From positions 1 to 39,099 of the forward strand of contig CAIVPX010000090.1 in NCBI GenBank assembly GCA_903907905.1: 39,099 nt of DNA, given 5' to 3'. This document shows, piece by piece, positions 1 through 8,006 of this stretch. The position numbers were made by a program, and so were the translations under genes. A model generated the notes under the pieces. That model did no database searches. It was given only the letters and a program-made list of their open reading frames with translations, and was not told the DNA's origin. Source of the stretch: an uncultured bacterium. Lineage in GTDB: Bacteria; Pseudomonadota; Gammaproteobacteria; Burkholderiales; Burkholderiaceae_E. Numbering within the stretch: the stretch's first letter is position 1; every line of letters starts with the position of its first letter.

Positions 1-965
1 CGCACGAGGTCATCGATGCCACCGGCCACCAGGATGCGCCCGTCCGGTTGCAGGGCAAGGTTCGGGCCGATCCGCTCCGAGCGCCCGAGGCCGCCGACCA
101 GCAGACGCCCGTGATCGGCAAAGCTCTCGTCAAGACGGCCATCGGGAAGTAACCGCGCCACGCTGCCAGAGTTGGTGGCCACCAGGATCCGGCCGTCGGG
201 CTGCACAAGCGCGCTGTTGCCGGAATCGGTGCTGCCCGTGCCAAGCGCGAAGCGATCCTTGCCACCGCCCGCCAGCGAGGTATCGAGGCTGCCATCAGGC
301 AAATAGCGTGCGAGCGCGGTCTCGTACCGGCCCGTCGTGGCACTGCGGCTGCTGCCCGCAAGAAGAATGCGGTCGTCCGGCAGGACGATCACGCTAAAGG
401 CTTGGTCATTGGAGCCGAAATCGGCTAGCACTCCGTTCGAATCGGTCGCGAACGAGGGCGCCGAATTGACCGGCCCGGCGAGTAAGGTCTCGGCCAGCAG
501 ACTCATCATGAGGCCCCCGTCGGATGACGCACCCAGGACCTCGAGCGACCAGTCGCTGGTGATGTGGGCACGGGTGACCGTGAGGTCTGCCGTGGTCCCG
601 ACACGCCAGGCTGTCACGAAGGCCTCGCCCGCCGCGCCATCGGCGAGCGCCCCCGCGTAGAGCTCGATCTGCCCATCGGGCTGCAGGTGGGACCCGATCG
701 CAGCGAGCACGCTCGCCTGCTGCGCGAGCGAATTCGCATCGAGCAAGGAGGCGCCCAAATACAACTCCCCTGGCAGGGCGTTGGCGACGATGCGGATCCG
801 AGCGAGTCCGGTGTAAGCCGATAGCATCGACGCCAGCTGCTGCAGTCCGTCGACACCCGCATCGAGCAGATAACGATCGGCGCCGGCCGGCACACCGGCA
901 AGCAGCGACGAATAGCCCGGCACCGCCGGGTCGACAAAATAGACGGTCTGAGCGGTGGCAGTCAT
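1..965 (-). CDS. DUF4347 / delta-60 repeat surface protein (N-terminal part, runs off window)
   Basis: Reading the minus strand from an ATG at 965 gives 321 uninterrupted codons that leave the window at base 1. Residues ~8-125 (YFVDPAVPGY..., later LYAGALADGAAGEAFV) resemble DUF4347, the N-terminal domain of very large secreted adhesin-like proteins. From ~165 onward come repeats of the delta-60 type: QPDGRILVA, then ALARYLPDGSLDTS and ARLLPDGRLDESF, spaced about 50-60 residues apart. These repeats are thought to form beta-propeller-like units. No signal peptide is visible, which fits type I secretion by a C-terminal signal, but the C-terminus is not in view. An in-frame stop lies 28-30 bases upstream of the ATG with no other start between, so the start is fixed. 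The function is probably surface attachment; the ligand is unknown. Confidence 0.8.
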   Translation of the reverse strand, partial: MTATAQTVYFVDPAVPGYSSLLAGVPAGADRYLLDAGVDGLQQLASMLSAYTGLARIRIVANALPGELYLGASLLDANSLAQQASVLAAIGSHLQPDGQIELYAGALADGAAGEAFVTAWRVGTTADLTVTRAHITSDWSLEVLGASSDGGLMMSLLAETLLAGPVNSAPSFATDSNGVLADFGSNDQAFSVIVLPDDRILLAGSSRSATTGRYETALARYLPDGSLDTSLAGGGKDRFALGTGSTDSGNSALVQPDGRILVATNSGSVARLLPDGRLDESFADHGRLLVGGLGRSERIGPNLALQPDGRILVAGGIDDLV

Positions 966-1152
966 AGGCGCGAGGGCTCCGGCGTGCCGAGATCAAGGAG
1001 GCTGCGGCGCGCGAACGGCAGGCGCTGCGGGGACAAGAGAAAACGCATCGCGAGACGAGGCTGGGTCGTTCGGACGGGCAAACCCCGATGATGCGGCGAC
1101 ACAGCCTGACTGGCAAGCTGGCGCCAGTCGGTGGCCTGTCCGGCGTGGGCCG

Positions 1153-1167
1153 GTGCCGGGCCGGCAC
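1153..1167 (-). terminator. Possible hairpin downstream of the isomerase gene
   Basis: A perfect inverted repeat, GTGCCGG-G-CCGGCAC, lies 20-34 bases past the stop codon of the isomerase gene on the minus strand. It could end that transcript before the DUF4347 gene. There is no T-run after it, so it is not a canonical intrinsic terminator. In GC-rich DNA a 7-bp repeat can arise by chance. Confidence 0.3.
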
Positions 1168-1186
1168 GCTTGTCAGGGGCCCGCCC

Positions 1187-1822
1187 TCAGAGCGGCTCGA
1201 TCGGCACCGGCGCCCGCCCGGAAACGATGGCCGCCTCGAGCAGGTCGAGCCGATCCTGCCCCCAGAAGGGCTCGTTTTCGTAGAAAAAGAAGGGCGTGCC
1301 AAACACCTGACGCTCGGCGGCCTCGCGCGTGAGCCGCTCGACTTCGGCGCGAATGGCGGGGTCGTCGGCCCTCGCCATCAGGTGGCGGCCATCCAGCCCC
1401 GAACGATCGGCCACCGCGCGCATCACCTCGGGGTCGGCGACGTTCTGGTCATCGACCCACAACACGCGAAGCGCATGGCGCACGAACTCGCGCACGTCGG
1501 CGCCTTCGGCCAGTGCCACGAGCAGCATGCGATGCCCCAGCTCCGGGTCCGAGGGGTGGAATTTCGGCTTGAGCACCAGCGGAATGCCGCGCAGATCGCG
1601 CCAGCGCTTCATCTCGACGAAGCGATAGGCCTGCCGCTGCGGTGGGCGCCGGCTCACGGGCAGGCCACCACTCAGCGAGAAAATCGCGTGCAGGTCGATG
1701 GGCTTGTAGTGCACCTCGATGTCATGGCGCTCGACCATCGCCTGAAACGCTTCATAGCCGATGTAGGTCCAGAGCGATACGAAGCTGAAATAAAAATCGA
1801 TGCGGGGACGGGGCTTCGTCAT
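1187..1822 (-). CDS. 2-hydroxychromene-2-carboxylate isomerase family protein (DsbA fold)
   Basis: The 211-residue protein has the length and layout of HCCA isomerase / kappa-class GST proteins, which use glutathione to isomerise a chromene carboxylate in naphthalene-type aromatic degradation. The N-terminal strand FYFSFVSLWTYIG aligns with the family pattern F-x-F-D-F-x-S-P-x-S-Y, making Ser16 the probable catalytic serine. The usual Pro after it is Leu and the Asp before it is Ser, so the active site is a variant. The C-terminal VFGTPFFFYENEPFWGQDRLD stretch carries the cis-Pro loop and the GQDRL signature. It lies 30 bases after a Bug receptor gene and is probably co-transcribed with it. 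No other aromatic-degradation genes are adjacent, so the true substrate is open. Confidence 0.85.
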   Translation of the reverse strand: MTKPRPRIDFYFSFVSLWTYIGYEAFQAMVERHDIEVHYKPIDLHAIFSLSGGLPVSRRPPQRQAYRFVEMKRWRDLRGIPLVLKPKFHPSDPELGHRMLLVALAEGADVREFVRHALRVLWVDDQNVADPEVMRAVADRSGLDGRHLMARADDPAIRAEVERLTREAAERQVFGTPFFFYENEPFWGQDRLDLLEAAIVSGRAPVPIEPL

Positions 1823-1852
1823 GAGTGGAACTCTGATCGTTTCAGGAGCGCG

Positions 1853-2833
1853 TCACTCTACACGCGCGCCCGACTCGCGCGCGAGCTTGGCCCAGCGCGG
1901 GCCCAGGGCCTTGAGCTCGCGATCGAAGGCCTCGGGCGTGCTGGCCACGATCTCGAAGCCCTGATGCACCAGGTGCTCGCTCACGGCACGATCGCGCAAG
2001 GCCTCGATGCTGTGCCGGCTGAGCAGGTCAATCGCTGCCTGCGGCGTACCCGCCGGCGCAAGCAGCCCCTGCCAGGAGTTGAGCTCATAGCCCGCCACGC
2101 CGGCCTCGATCACGGTCGGGATCTCCGGCACGCCCGTCGAGCGGCGCGGCGAGCTCACCGCCAGCGCAGAGAGCCGGCCGGCGCGAATCGGGCCGATCGC
2201 AGCCGGCAGGGTGACCGCGAGCGCATCGACATGTCCGGCAAGCAGGTCGGTGACGGCCGGTGCACCGCCCTTGTAGGGCACATGCGTGAACTTGACGCCC
2301 GCAGAGGTCTCGAGCAGCGTGGCGGCCAGGTGCCCCGGGCTACCGCTGCCGGCGTTGGCCATCGTGAGCTTGCCGGGGCTGGCAGCCGCCGCGTCGAGCA
2401 ACCCGCGCAACGACGTCAGCGGCGACTTCGCGCCCACCAGAAACACCTGCGGCGCGGTGATGGCCAGCGTGATGGGCGCGAACTGTTCGAGCCGGTAGGG
2501 AATCGACGGGTAGAGCCCGGGGTTGATGACCAGGCTGTCCCAGCCCAGCAGCAGCGTGTAGCCATCGGGCGCAGCCTTGGCCACCTGCCCGAAGGCGATA
2601 TTGCTGCCGCCCCCGGCGACGTTGTCGACCAGCACCTGCTGGCCCAGTCGGGCGCCGAGATCCTTGGCCAGCGTTCGGGCCAGGATATCGAGACTGCCGC
2701 CCGGTGGCACAGGCACGACGATCCGGATCGGACGGATCGGCCAGGATGCGGAGGCGGATGCAAAGGGCGCGACGGCGAGCGAGGCGCCGACGCCTGCGCT
2801 GCCAAGGAGAAGTGTTCTGCGAGTGGGGGTCAT
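1853..2833 (-). CDS. Bug-family (TctC-like) periplasmic solute receptor 1
   Basis: This 326-residue protein belongs to the Bug family of extracytoplasmic receptors, which bind small carboxylates in the periplasm. An N-terminal TRRTLLLG followed by a hydrophobic stretch to ASASA looks like an export signal, possibly twin-arginine. The mature part shows the family landmarks: PIRIVVPVPPGGSLD (ligand-binding loop), PDGYTLL, the SPGKL stretch and HVPYKGGAPA. The ATG at 2833 is chosen because the signal peptide starts there; the upstream extension is Arg/Pro-rich and unlike a protein N-terminus. The isomerase gene follows after 30 bases, suggesting a two-gene operon. No TctA/TctB permease is nearby. 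The ligand cannot be deduced. Confidence 0.92.
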   Translation of the reverse strand: MTPTRRTLLLGSAGVGASLAVAPFASASASWPIRPIRIVVPVPPGGSLDILARTLAKDLGARLGQQVLVDNVAGGGSNIAFGQVAKAAPDGYTLLLGWDSLVINPGLYPSIPYRLEQFAPITLAITAPQVFLVGAKSPLTSLRGLLDAAAASPGKLTMANAGSGSPGHLAATLLETSAGVKFTHVPYKGGAPAVTDLLAGHVDALAVTLPAAIGPIRAGRLSALAVSSPRRSTGVPEIPTVIEAGVAGYELNSWQGLLAPAGTPQAAIDLLSRHSIEALRDRAVSEHLVHQGFEIVASTPEAFDRELKALGPRWAKLARESGARVE

Positions 2834-3036
2834 GATGCGCGGTCGGACGATCGGTGGAACGGGGCGCCACCTTAGCAACGGGTCGGCTGCGCGGGAACGA
2901 ATCATTCGGGATCTGTTCATTCCAGAAAGACATCAACACCATCACAAAACAAGCCTGACTCGCATCAGACAATCGCCGTCCAGCCTGCGCGCAGTCGGTA
3001 AACTGCGATCCCTTTGCATCAGAGTCTGGCCAATCC

Positions 3037-3513
3037 ATGAGTGCACCCGCCGCCCCACCCGCCCACTGGCGCAACGCCGCCATCGCGCTGTTTGGCGATT
3101 TAGTGATCGCCGCAGCCATCATCGTCGCCATCAACAATCCCGACTCCGGCTGGACTCTCGCCAACGTGGTCGTGATCATCTGGGTGGCACCTTGGGTGTT
3201 CCGGATGAAGGCGGGCCTCTTTCACTACCTGAGCTACCGCTGGTTCGAGAAGAGAGCGGTCACCGATCGACTGCACCGCGAACTCGTCGACAAGCGCTTT
3301 CCCCGGCCCGGTGAGCACTACGATCTGGCTGAAGACTACTTCGCCGAGGTGGCTACCGATGAGCAGGCGCCCGTCGAAGCGCGCATCGCCGCGGCGCGCT
3401 ACCTCGGCGCCGACGCAGGCTGGGCCCAGACCCAGCAGATCCAGACCCGATGGCTGTTCAACAAGGCGGCGCTCGAGGCGATTGCGCGCCATCGCGGTGA
3501 CTCGGCAAAATGA
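3037..3513 (+). CDS. Unknown small inner-membrane protein with two helices
   Basis: I do not recognise this 158-residue protein. Two hydrophobic segments are clear, at about residues 13-33 and 40-57, separated by a short NPDSG turn, so it should sit in the inner membrane as a hairpin. The remaining 100 residues are soluble, charged and rich in Arg, Glu and Ala, ending in a helical stretch with many Gln residues (QTQQIQTRW) and a final helix. Codon use matches neighbouring genes. It is divergent from Bug receptor 1 across about 200 bases. No clear ribosome-binding site precedes the ATG. It is followed 80 bases later by a secreted protein gene, but there is no evidence that they act together. 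Confidence 0.75.
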   Translation: MSAPAAPPAHWRNAAIALFGDLVIAAAIIVAINNPDSGWTLANVVVIIWVAPWVFRMKAGLFHYLSYRWFEKRAVTDRLHRELVDKRFPRPGEHYDLAEDYFAEVATDEQAPVEARIAAARYLGADAGWAQTQQIQTRWLFNKAALEAIARHRGDSAK

Positions 3514-3593
3514 CCGGGTGATTCGGGTCCTCCGCAAGTCTGCGCGCCCGACGGCTCTCGATTGAACTCGACCTGACCCCACAAGGACTCCAA

Positions 3594-4046
3594 ATGAAAC
3601 GGCTCTGCATGCTGCTGATCGTGGCCGGCGCACTTTGGAACCTCGCCAGCCCGGCGACGGCCCAGCACTGGCGTCACGACCGGCACATCCACCGGTTTCA
3701 TGAGCACGACGCGCGACTGTGGCGCGGCGGCTACTGGTTCAATGGCGCCCACGGCGGACGTCTCGGTTGGTACTGGGTGGTGGGCGGCGCCTACTATGCG
3801 TACGCTGCACCGGTCTACCCCTACCCGAACCCCTACATGCCGCCGGTGGTCGTCACGAGCCCGCCCGTCATCGTCACCCCGCCACAGGTGGTGCAGCTTG
3901 CACCGGCCCCCGCCGCGCCGGCTCAGTCTGCGCAGTCCACCCAGTACTGGTACTTCTGCGAACCCTCGAACAATTACTACCCCTATGTCGCGACCTGTGC
4001 TGCGCCCTGGCGGCCCGTGCCGGCCGTACCGCCCACGAATCAGTAG
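3594..4046 (+). CDS. Secreted Tyr/Pro-rich protein of unknown function
   Basis: The 150-residue protein starts with a clear Sec signal peptide (MKRLCMLLIV... to ATAQ, cleavage near residue 24). The mature part begins with a His/Arg-rich segment, continues with Trp/Gly/Tyr-rich sequence and a Pro/Val linker (residues ~75-115), and ends with YWYFCEPSNNYYPYVATC followed by WRPVPA. This Cys-Tyr-Pro-Tyr-Cys-Trp ending recurs in short exported proteobacterial proteins of unknown role; the two cysteines could form a disulfide. A good AAGGA ribosome-binding site precedes the ATG. A periplasmic or envelope location is likely. No function can be given. It converges with the deacylase gene across 76 bases in which I see no strong terminator. 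Confidence 0.82.
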   Translation: MKRLCMLLIVAGALWNLASPATAQHWRHDRHIHRFHEHDARLWRGGYWFNGAHGGRLGWYWVVGGAYYAYAAPVYPYPNPYMPPVVVTSPPVIVTPPQVVQLAPAPAAPAQSAQSTQYWYFCEPSNNYYPYVATCAAPWRPVPAVPPTNQ

Positions 4047-4122
4047 CCCGCTGCAGCGACCACCCTCGGCCGCCTGGGGTCCTTCAGGGCGCAGAGACAA
4101 GCGGCGCCCGGAACCAGCGCGA

Positions 4123-5577
4123 TCAGGCGGCCTCGCGGGCGAGCACGCGGCCGGTGCGGGCGCCGGTAGACCGCCCCTGCTGCCAGGCCAAGGTGCCATT
4201 GACGATCACACCCTCGATGCCAAGCGCCTGCTGGATCGGCGCTTCGTAGGTGGCAGCCTCGGCAACGGTGTCGGGGTCAAACAGGGTCAGGTCGGCGAAC
4301 GCGCCTTCCTTGATCACCCCCCGATCCTTGAGACCGAAATTGCGCGCGGTGAGGCCGGTCATCTTGTGCACCGCGCGCTCGAGCGAAAAGAGCCCCAGGC
4401 CGCGTGAATAGTGGCCCAGCACCCGGGGGAAGGTGCCCCAGAGCCGCGGATGCGGCGAAGCGTCATGCGGCAGGCCATCCGAGCCGATCATGGTCTCGTC
4501 GAACTGCAGAATGCGACGCACGTCATCTTCGTCCATGCGGAAGTAAATGGCTCCGGCGGGCAGCAAGCGCCCGATCGCCTCCTCCTGCGACACCCCCATC
4601 TCATCGGCGATCGCTGAGAGGTCGCGCCCCGCGTACTGCGGCAGCGCCTTGGACCACGTGACGATCACCCGCGCCGAGGTGGCGGCGCGATCGGCCGAGA
4701 GAATGGTGGAACCGGCGGTGTAGGGGTAGCAGTCGAGACAAATGGGCTGTGTGGCCATGCTGCGGCGAATGAAGTCGAGCGTCTCGCGCGAGCGGCCGTA
4801 ATTGGCCGCGCCGATCACCTTGTGATGCGAGATCACCACAGGCACTCCCACCTCCCGACCGATGCGAAAGGTTTCCTCGAGCGAGACCATCACCTGATCG
4901 GCCTCACAGCGCATGTGTGTCGCATACAGGCCACGGAAGTCGCGAAGCGGTCGGCACACCTCGATCACCTCTTCGGTGGGCGCAGCCACCGCGGGCTCGT
5001 AGAACAGCCCCGTCGACACGCCGATGGCGCCCGCTTCCATGGCCTCGATCACCAGAGCACGCATGGCCGCGATCTCGGTCTCACGGGCTGGGCGATCGAG
5101 CCGGTCCATGGTGGCCACCCGCAGCGTCGTATGCCCCACCAGCAGCGCACTGTTGACCGCCGACGGACTCGAGCGCAGCGCCTGCGCATAGTGAGCGAAG
5201 CGATCAAAGCGAAACCAGTCGCCCTGATCGTCGAGCAGGTTGAGCGGTGGCGTCACCGGTTGCGGAATGGGCCGCGGCATGGGGGCCAGCGAAATACCGC
5301 AGTTGCCCGCGATGACCGTGGTGACGCCCTGGCTGAGCTTGGGCCTCATGTCGGGGCCGCCGAGCAGGGCGCGATCATCGTGCGTATGGGCATCGATGAA
5401 ACCCGGTGCCGCCACCCGCCAGGCCAGGTCGATCTCGGCCCGTGCACTCGCGCTGCCCAGGTCGCCAATACGCTCGATCCGGTCTCCCCGGATACCGATA
5501 TCGGCCTGGTAGCGTGGCGCCCCGGTGCCATCGATGACATAGGCGTTTCGAATCAGGAGATCGAAGGGTTCCTGCAT
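4123..5577 (-). CDS. N-acyl-D-amino-acid deacylase (D-aminoacylase)
   Basis: This 484-residue amidohydrolase should remove the acyl group from N-acyl-D-amino acids in the cytoplasm. The metal and catalytic residues known from the Alcaligenes enzyme (Cys96, His220, His250, Asp366) are matched by Cys93 in GNCGIS, His221 in ATHMR, His251 in SHHK and Asp367 in GSDGLPH, with His64/His66 in DAHTHDD. The length is that of the family. It is the last gene of a minus-strand operon: GAGG sits before its ATG, and 24 bases separate it from the upstream D-threonine-aldolase-like gene, which in turn follows a Bug receptor. Together they suggest uptake and breakdown of an N-acyl-D-amino acid or related D-hydroxy amino acid. 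Confidence 0.92.
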   Translation of the reverse strand: MQEPFDLLIRNAYVIDGTGAPRYQADIGIRGDRIERIGDLGSASARAEIDLAWRVAAPGFIDAHTHDDRALLGGPDMRPKLSQGVTTVIAGNCGISLAPMPRPIPQPVTPPLNLLDDQGDWFRFDRFAHYAQALRSSPSAVNSALLVGHTTLRVATMDRLDRPARETEIAAMRALVIEAMEAGAIGVSTGLFYEPAVAAPTEEVIEVCRPLRDFRGLYATHMRCEADQVMVSLEETFRIGREVGVPVVISHHKVIGAANYGRSRETLDFIRRSMATQPICLDCYPYTAGSTILSADRAATSARVIVTWSKALPQYAGRDLSAIADEMGVSQEEAIGRLLPAGAIYFRMDEDDVRRILQFDETMIGSDGLPHDASPHPRLWGTFPRVLGHYSRGLGLFSLERAVHKMTGLTARNFGLKDRGVIKEGAFADLTLFDPDTVAEAATYEAPIQQALGIEGVIVNGTLAWQQGRSTGARTGRVLAREAA

Positions 5578-5601
5578 GCTGACCTCAAGCAGACGGATAC
5601 T

Positions 5602-6714
5602 TCAAAGGAGCGCGCCGCGCGCGCTGACCGGCCAGATCGCCTCGACGCGGTCGCCTCGGATGCAGACGATCTCGTCGTAAAGATTGACGGTGGGATCACA
5701 GTGCCCGGGCACCAGCATCAGGGCGTCACCGAGTTCAAGGCCTGCGCCCGCCGGCGTTTCGATGACGCCGTGCTCATCGGAGGCCTTGACATAGCGCAGA
5801 TCGGGGCGCTGCCACACTCGGGGCAGGCCGCTGTCGACGCTCGAGGCCTTGAGGCCGGCATCGACCACCGCCCGAGCCGGCGTCGAGCGACTCATGACCG
5901 TGGTCCGGACAAAGAGCGCATGCTCGAAGCGCAGGTCGGATTCGCCCAACTGGTTATCGGCGTAGTCACGGTCCATGAAGATGTAGGAACCCGCCTGAAT
6001 CTCGTTGAACACACCTGAATCCCGTTCGAGCAGGAAGGTGCCCGAGCCCGCGCCGGTAATACGCGGGCAAGCCAGCCCGCGCGCGACGATAAGGTCGCGG
6101 GTGACTCGCGCACTGTCCACCGTGGCCGCAATGGCGGCCGCGCGCTCGGCGGGCGAGCGCAGGTGTTGCGCGGGTCCGTGATAGACCTGAAGTCCCGCGA
6201 ACCGTAGCGGTGGATGCTCAGCCACCTGCACGGCCAGTGCCGCCGCATCCTCGCCCGGCGCCACGCCGCAGCGATTGCTGACATTGACCTCGACATAGAC
6301 GTCGAGCGGCGCCTGAGCGCTGGCCGCGGCCACGGCCAGCGCATGAACCTGCGAGGGATGATCGACCAGCACGCCGAGTCGCGCCCGCTTGGCCAGGCGC
6401 ATCAGTTGCTCGATCTTGCTTGCGCCCACCACCTCGTTACTGACCAATACATCCTGGATGCCCGCCTCGACGAAGATCGCCGCCTCGCTGACCTTCTGGC
6501 AGCAGATGCCTGCCGCGCCCAGGGCGATCTGCCGATGGGCGATTTCGGGCGTCTTGTGGCTCTTGGCATGCGCTCTCAGTCTCACCCCGCGCCCGGCCAG
6601 CGCATCGGCCATGCGCCGGAGGTTGCGCTCGAATGCGTCGAGATCGAGTACCAGCGCGGGCGTGTCGATGAGCTTGACGGGATCGCCCACGCGGGCCGCT
6701 TTCCAGGGTGCCAT
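5602..6714 (-). CDS. D-threonine aldolase / D-serine dehydratase-like PLP enzyme
   Basis: The 370-residue protein has the fold-type III (alanine-racemase-like) layout of the DSD1/D-threonine aldolase family. Lys51 in the HAKSHK motif should bind PLP. The C-terminal metal site reads PGHCDP: His338 and Asp340. D-threonine aldolase uses His and Asp at these spacings, while D-serine dehydratase uses His and Cys, so an aldolase acting on a D-beta-hydroxy amino acid (D-threonine or 3-hydroxy-D-aspartate type) is favoured. That distinction is inferred from family knowledge. The gene starts 9 bases after the Bug receptor stop, with a GAGG ribosome-binding site overlapping that stop, and precedes the D-aminoacylase by 24 bases, so it is firmly in this operon. 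Confidence 0.85.
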   Translation of the reverse strand: MAPWKAARVGDPVKLIDTPALVLDLDAFERNLRRMADALAGRGVRLRAHAKSHKTPEIAHRQIALGAAGICCQKVSEAAIFVEAGIQDVLVSNEVVGASKIEQLMRLAKRARLGVLVDHPSQVHALAVAAASAQAPLDVYVEVNVSNRCGVAPGEDAAALAVQVAEHPPLRFAGLQVYHGPAQHLRSPAERAAAIAATVDSARVTRDLIVARGLACPRITGAGSGTFLLERDSGVFNEIQAGSYIFMDRDYADNQLGESDLRFEHALFVRTTVMSRSTPARAVVDAGLKASSVDSGLPRVWQRPDLRYVKASDEHGVIETPAGAGLELGDALMLVPGHCDPTVNLYDEIVCIRGDRVEAIWPVSARGALL

Positions 6715-6723
6715 GCCAGAGCC

Positions 6724-7698
6724 TCAATCGACCCGTGCGCCCGAGGCCTTGATGACCCGGGCCCATTTCTCGGTCTCGACGCGCGCGAGTTCGCGGAACT
6801 CCTCAGGCGTGCTCGGTGACACTTCAGCGCCGAGCGTGCGGAACCGCTCCTGCAGCGCAGAATCGGACAAGGCCCGCCGGATTTCCGCGTTGAGCTTGGC
6901 GACGATCTCGCGCGGCAGATTCGCCGGGCCGATGATGCCACCCCAGGCCGATACCTCGAACCCGGGTACGGCTTCGGAAATCGGGGCCAGCTCAGGATAG
7001 GTGCTGGACCGTTGAGCCGAAGAAATTCCCAGGGCCCGAAGGCGCCCCGCCTGCGCATGCGGGCCGATCACGGGCGTGTTCATCATCACCAACTGGATGC
7101 CGCCGCTCATCAGATCGGTGATCGCAGCGGTCGAGCCCTTATAGGGCACATGCAGCATCGATACGCCAGCCATGGCTTTGAAGAGCTCGGTGCCCAGATG
7201 CGAGGTGGTGCCGTTGCCATCGGATCCGAAGGCGATCTTGCCGGGGTGGGCCTTGGCATAGGCGATGAGTTCCGCCACGCTTCGCACGGGCAGGTCGTTG
7301 TTGACCGCCATGAGGTTGACGACGCGCAGGGCATTGGCCACGAGCGTGAGGTCACGATCGACATCGTAGGGCACGCTCGCCAGCAGCGATCGGTTGGTGG
7401 CGAGCGACACCACGTTGCCGTAGGAGAGCGTGTAGCCGTCAGGCGCCGAGCGAACCAGCTCCATGGTGCCGATCACGTACGAGCCCCCCGGCTTGTTGTC
7501 GATCACGATCGGCACATTGCCCATTTGCCTGGAAAGTTGTGCTGCGAGCGCCCGGGTCAGCACGTCAGGCGCGCCCCCCGGTGCAGACGGCACGATCAGG
7601 CGGATTGGTCGCTCCGGGTAGGCGGCCTGGACCGTCGCACCGAAGCACAGCACCGACGCGGCAAGCGTCCAGCGCAGCAGAAATCGTAAAGGGGTCAA
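6724..7698 (-). CDS. Bug-family (TctC-like) periplasmic solute receptor 2
   Basis: A 324-residue Bug receptor with a Sec signal peptide (TPLRFLLRW... to ATVQA) and the family landmarks LIVPSAPGGAPD, PDGYTLSYG and MLHVPYKGS. I place the start at a TTG at 7698 because AGGAG lies 6 bases upstream and the signal peptide then begins at once. An in-frame ATG at 7719 has no ribosome-binding site; it would add seven residues. It is the first gene of the operon with the D-threonine-aldolase-like and D-aminoacylase genes, so its ligand may be an N-acyl-D-amino acid or a related acid. That is an inference from context only. Confidence 0.9.
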   Translation of the reverse strand: MTPLRFLLRWTLAASVLCFGATVQAAYPERPIRLIVPSAPGGAPDVLTRALAAQLSRQMGNVPIVIDNKPGGSYVIGTMELVRSAPDGYTLSYGNVVSLATNRSLLASVPYDVDRDLTLVANALRVVNLMAVNNDLPVRSVAELIAYAKAHPGKIAFGSDGNGTTSHLGTELFKAMAGVSMLHVPYKGSTAAITDLMSGGIQLVMMNTPVIGPHAQAGRLRALGISSAQRSSTYPELAPISEAVPGFEVSAWGGIIGPANLPREIVAKLNAEIRRALSDSALQERFRTLGAEVSPSTPEEFRELARVETEKWARVIKASGARVD

Positions 7699-7704
7699 GG
7701 CTGT

Positions 7705-7709
7705 CTCCT
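7705..7709 (-). promoter_or_regulatory. Ribosome-binding site deciding a TTG start
   Basis: AGGAG on the minus strand, six bases before the TTG at 7698, supports the TTG over the ATG at 7719 as the start of Bug receptor 2. Confidence 0.6.
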
Positions 7710-7769
7710 GACTCAACATGGCGGCCCAGGGTGACGGATCCTGGCCGGACCGGATGCAAGGCGGGTGCC

Positions 7770-7798
7770 ATGTTAGCCAAATGCGACCGCAAAGCGAA
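7770..7798 (-). promoter_or_regulatory. Weak candidate promoter for the D-amino-acid operon
   Basis: On the minus strand TTCGCT (7793-7798), a 17-base spacer and TAACAT (7770-7775) would place transcription start near 7763, about 65 bases before the TTG start. The -35 matches the sigma-70 consensus at only three positions, so this is weak. It lies in the 308-base divergent gap 7699-8006, the only gap above 300 bases in the window. The other promoter in that gap is at 7889-7917, and I see no small gene or RNA there. Confidence 0.25.
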
Positions 7799-7888
7799 GC
7801 CTGATCGACAGACCCCAATCGGTCGTGATCGGCCTGGTTTGAGGACCATCCCGTCACAAAGCGGGCGCGCGAGCCATCGACTGCTCGG

Positions 7889-7917
7889 TTTACTTGATCG
7901 ACCGGCTTGCATATAGT
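7889..7917 (+). promoter_or_regulatory. Candidate sigma-70 promoter for the channel operon
   Basis: TTTACT (7889-7894), a 17-base spacer and TATAGT (7912-7917) make a good match on the plus strand, about 90 bases before the first gene at 8007. The -10 matches the consensus at five of six positions and the -35 at four. It should drive the membrane protein, channel and possibly cytochrome b561 genes. Confidence 0.5.
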
Positions 7918-8006
7918 GGCCGACCATGGCGTCAAACGGGACCTTGCATGTCCTGGCGCCATCTTCAGCCGGTTGAGCCCACGCAGCATCAGGAAGGAAT
8001 TGCCAG

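Noticed and set aside
1088-2875. Long plus-strand frame of 595 codons
   Set aside because: It is antisense to the isomerase and Bug receptor genes, is rich in Arg, Gln and His as GC-rich shadow frames are, and matches no family.
4822-6018. Plus-strand frame of 398 codons opposite the D-aminoacylase and PLP enzyme genes
   Set aside because: It crosses two real genes and their intergenic gap with shadow-like composition.
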